From NCBI RefSeq assembly GCF_014212495.1, contig NZ_JACKZC010000009.1, forward strand, positions 124,001 to 188,000: a DNA stretch of 64,000 nucleotides. Direction: 5' to 3'. The notes beneath the pieces were generated by a model. The model did no database searches. It saw nothing but the letters and a program-made list of their open reading frames with translations, and had not been told where the DNA came from. Source of the DNA: Pontibacter sp. Tf4 (GTDB taxonomy: Bacteria > Bacteroidota > Bacteroidia > Cytophagales > Hymenobacteraceae). This document shows positions 62,302 through 64,000 of the stretch, one piece after another (the first letter of the stretch is position 1; each line of letters begins with the position of its first letter). Position numbers and translations under genes: made by a program.

Positions 62302-62321
62302 CAAACTATAGTTTCAGCTTT

Positions 62322-63440
62322 TTAAGCCATTACTTCATTCAGGTTTGGCAATTGCAATCTGCCGAAGCGATGCAGCGTATTCAGATGCGAGCGCACGGCC
62401 TGCAGGAAGGTTTTGCTCTCGATATAAGTGAGGTTAAATTCGGAAGCAGTTTGCTTTACAATGTCTGCAATGGCCGGGTAATGCACATGGCTGATGCGCG
62501 GAAACAAATGGTGCTCGATCTGGAAATTCAGTCCGCCTACGTACCACGACAATAGTTTGCTCTTACGGGCGAAGTTAGCGGTAGTGCTTAGTTGGTGTAT
62601 CGCCCAGTCATTCTCAATAATACCGGTCTCACTTGGCAGCGGGAAGCTGGTACCTTCTACGGTGTGCGCCAACTGGAACACTGTAGAAAGAATCATGCCT
62701 GCCACAAAGTGCAACACTAAAAAGCCAAGCAGAACCTCCCAGAAAGGTATCCCGAAAATAAGCGTTGGAGCTACCAGGATCGAGAAGAAGTAGAGTATTT
62801 TAAAGGCTAAAATCTTAACAAATGCAACCGTGTTATCTGATTTGGAATTAGCATTTACCCCGCTTTTGATGTACTTGAAAAACTGAATAAAATCTTTTAG
62901 AATCACCCAGTATAGTGTAAGCAGTCCGTAAAAGAACAAAGCGTAGGCCCACTGCAGTTTATGAATGAATTTCACTTTTGTATGTGGAGAAAAACGTAGC
63001 ACGACCATATCATCTATGTCTTCGTCCATTTCCACCACATTGGTATAGGTATGGTGCAGGATGTTGTGTTGTAGCTTCCAATTAAAGGCAGATGCGCCTA
63101 ACAGGTTCACGGAGTGCGCCATCAGGTAGTTCATGGTTTTGCTCTTCGAAAAAGCACCATGATTGGCGTCGTGCATCACGCTCATAGCCACGCCGGCCGC
63201 ACCAAAACCCATTACAGCCCACAACACCAGGCTAATCGCCCAATGCGGCGTAAAGGTGAGCAGAACCACAAAAGGCAATACATAGATCAAAAGCAGTATA
63301 ATGCTCTTTACCAGGATGCTGGAGTCACCGTATTTGGGTAATTTATTCTCTGAAAAATAAGCGTCCACACGTTTGCGGAGCGTCGGAAAAAACAAACTTT
63401 TGTCTTTGTTAACGAATTTTACTTTGCCTTTAAGCTTCAT
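62322..63440 (-). CDS. Membrane fatty-acid (acyl) desaturase, front-end type
   Basis: 372 aa, four or more membrane helices. Three histidine boxes: HDANHG, QHNILHHTYTN (HxxHH) and FQIEHHLFPRISH (QxxHH), the set of di-iron desaturases; the Q in the third box is typical of front-end/delta-6-like enzymes. No fused cytochrome b5. Introduces a double bond in membrane acyl chains with ferredoxin or similar donors, useful in cold adaptation. A second, closely related gene lies directly upstream. CAAATATA at 63601-63608 may be a -7 element (minus strand TATATTTG). Confidence 0.92.
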   Translation of the reverse strand: MKLKGKVKFVNKDKSLFFPTLRKRVDAYFSENKLPKYGDSSILVKSIILLLIYVLPFVVLLTFTPHWAISLVLWAVMGFGAAGVAMSVMHDANHGAFSKSKTMNYLMAHSVNLLGASAFNWKLQHNILHHTYTNVVEMDEDIDDMVVLRFSPHTKVKFIHKLQWAYALFFYGLLTLYWVILKDFIQFFKYIKSGVNANSKSDNTVAFVKILAFKILYFFSILVAPTLIFGIPFWEVLLGFLVLHFVAGMILSTVFQLAHTVEGTSFPLPSETGIIENDWAIHQLSTTANFARKSKLLSWYVGGLNFQIEHHLFPRISHVHYPAIADIVKQTASEFNLTYIESKTFLQAVRSHLNTLHRFGRLQLPNLNEVMA

Positions 63441-63650
63441 TTAATCTACTTGATATTCTAAAAATTACGCGCAATCCAAAAGCTGTTTTTACGACTTTGC
63501 TGGTAACCATGTTTAAAGCAGTTTAGCTAAACACCTCTCATTTTCTCCTGATAGAAACTTCCAGATGATACTATAAGCACGGATCTGCGCGATTGGGGTG
63601 CAAATATAGAGGGGAAATGGGACACTATAAGCTTTCAAGATTATTTGATT

Positions 63651-64000
63651 TTAGCCAATGGCCTCGTTCAAACCTGGCAGCCTTCCGAAGCGGTGCAGTG
63701 TAGCAATGTGCGAGCGCACGGCTTGCCCAAATGTTTCATTTTCCATGTACGGGATATCGAACTCGGCTGCCGTTTCTTTTACAATACCGGCAATGGCCGG
63801 ATAGTGTACATGGCATATACGCGGAAACAGGTGATGCTCGATCTGGAAGTTCAGGCCGCCCACGTACCACGAGAGGATCTTGTTGTGCCGTGAAAAATTA
63901 ACCGTCGTATTCAGTTGATGAATAGCCCAGTCATTCTCGATAATCCCATGCTCGTCCGGCCTTGGGTGACTGGTACCTTCTACGGTGTGCGCCAGTTGGA
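63651..64000 (-). CDS. Second fatty-acid desaturase, C-terminal part (cut by window edge)
   Basis: The visible 115 codons end at TAA 63651 and read AHTVEGTSHPRPDEHG ... NDWAIHQLNTTVNFSRHN ... FQIEHHLFPRICHVHYPAIA ... HRFGRLPGLNEAIG. This is closely collinear with the C-terminal third of the neighbouring desaturase (same third His box, same HRFGRL ending), with scattered substitutions, so the two arose by tandem duplication. The N-terminus and first two His boxes are beyond the window. Confidence 0.9.
   Translation of the reverse strand, partial: QLAHTVEGTSHPRPDEHGIIENDWAIHQLNTTVNFSRHNKILSWYVGGLNFQIEHHLFPRICHVHYPAIAGIVKETAAEFDIPYMENETFGQAVRSHIATLHRFGRLPGLNEAIG

Larger units (their letters stand above)
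1086..62313. repeat. Highly iterated palindrome AACTATAGTT, window-wide family
   Basis: Perfect copies found by reading start at 1086, 1138, 1178, 3367, 5132, 5719, 5876, 7805, 9280, 9596, 10309, 11728, 11984, 14655, 14733, 23064, 24209, 24244, 27635, 28179, 30497, 30548, 30678, 30739, 30783, 33357, 35310, 40472, 42619, 43445, 48164, 48294, 51649, 52603, 56132, 56253, 56505, 58115, 58174, 60041, 61938, 62095 and 62304 (43; a hand count may miss a few). About a third are in coding sequence, in more than one reading frame (Thr-Ile-Val and Asn-Tyr-Ser). Half copies AACTATAG or CTATAGTT are more numerous still. Stretches without perfect copies exist, for example 14.8-23 kb and 35.4-40.4 kb. Confidence 0.95.

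Noticed and set aside
1086..62313. AACTATAGTT as a DNA-uptake sequence
   Set aside because: Uptake sequences of known kinds are non-palindromic, usually longer with conserved flanks, and no competence gene is in the window. It cannot be excluded but nothing seen supports it.
1086..62313. AACTATAGTT as a simple by-product of codon usage
   Set aside because: Copies occur in different reading frames within genes and are denser in non-coding DNA.
1..64000. tRNA, rRNA, prophage, transposase or restriction-modification genes
   Set aside because: None could be recognised on either strand; the HNH protein stands alone without methylase or phage neighbours.

Overview
The window reads as chromosome from a member of the Bacteroidota, most likely Cytophagales/Hymenobacteraceae (Pontibacter-like; inferred, not proven). 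Support comes from Bacteroidota-type promoters (TTG-N19/20-TAnnTTTG), a carboxypeptidase-regulatory-domain TonB receptor with a DUF4249 lipoprotein partner, a curli-like csgEFG/csgABH locus, M61 and amidohydrolase/beta-propeller secreted enzymes, roughly balanced base composition and many short intergenic repeats of the type seen in this phylum. No rRNA, tRNA, CRISPR array, phage or transposase gene was seen.

Layout. 1-8.2 kb: left-edge amidohydrolase, Omp85-like barrel, YeiH transporter, catalase, then a sulfide-detoxification cluster (ArsR regulator, rhodanese lipoprotein, CstB-like persulfide dioxygenase/rhodanese). 8.3-14.1 kb: sbcD and sbcC, separated by an unrelated secreted-protein gene. 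14.1-15.1 kb: a gene-free repeat field. 15.1-26 kb: amidohydrolase/beta-propeller enzyme, TPR histidine kinase, secreted nuclease with a small paralogous lipoprotein, universal stress protein, unknown protein, HNH nuclease, MFS exporter. 26-33.4 kb, minus strand: beta-propeller lipoprotein and a complete curli-type amyloid locus in two transcription units (csgE-csgF-csgG, then csgA-csgB-csgH), including a CsgG fused to a beta-barrel. 33.6-51.5 kb: thioredoxin, MutS-like ATPase, an NtrY/NtrC-type two-component pair facing a sigma-54-type promoter that drives an adaptor/ATPase/permease/permease export operon, then toastrack protein, M61 peptidase, TonB receptor and DUF4249. 51.6-64 kb: PNP, SppA, RarA, AI-2E-type permease, EamA transporter, RhlE-type helicase, methyltransferase, alpha/beta hydrolase and two tandem fatty-acid desaturases, the second cut by the window edge.

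The most striking signal is not a gene. The 10-bp palindrome AACTATAGTT occurs at least 43 times as a perfect copy by hand count (about 0.06 expected by chance in 64 kb), plus many 8-bp half copies. It sits in genes (several reading frames), in intergenic DNA, across stop codons, just before a start codon, and in loops or arms of transcription terminators. It behaves like a highly iterated palindrome comparable in style to cyanobacterial HIP1; its function is unknown. A second family of modular, covarying hairpin elements (5.0-5.2 kb, 14.1-14.2 kb) lies in the same intergenic regions, one copy inside a 218-bp unit with 32/33-bp inverted ends.
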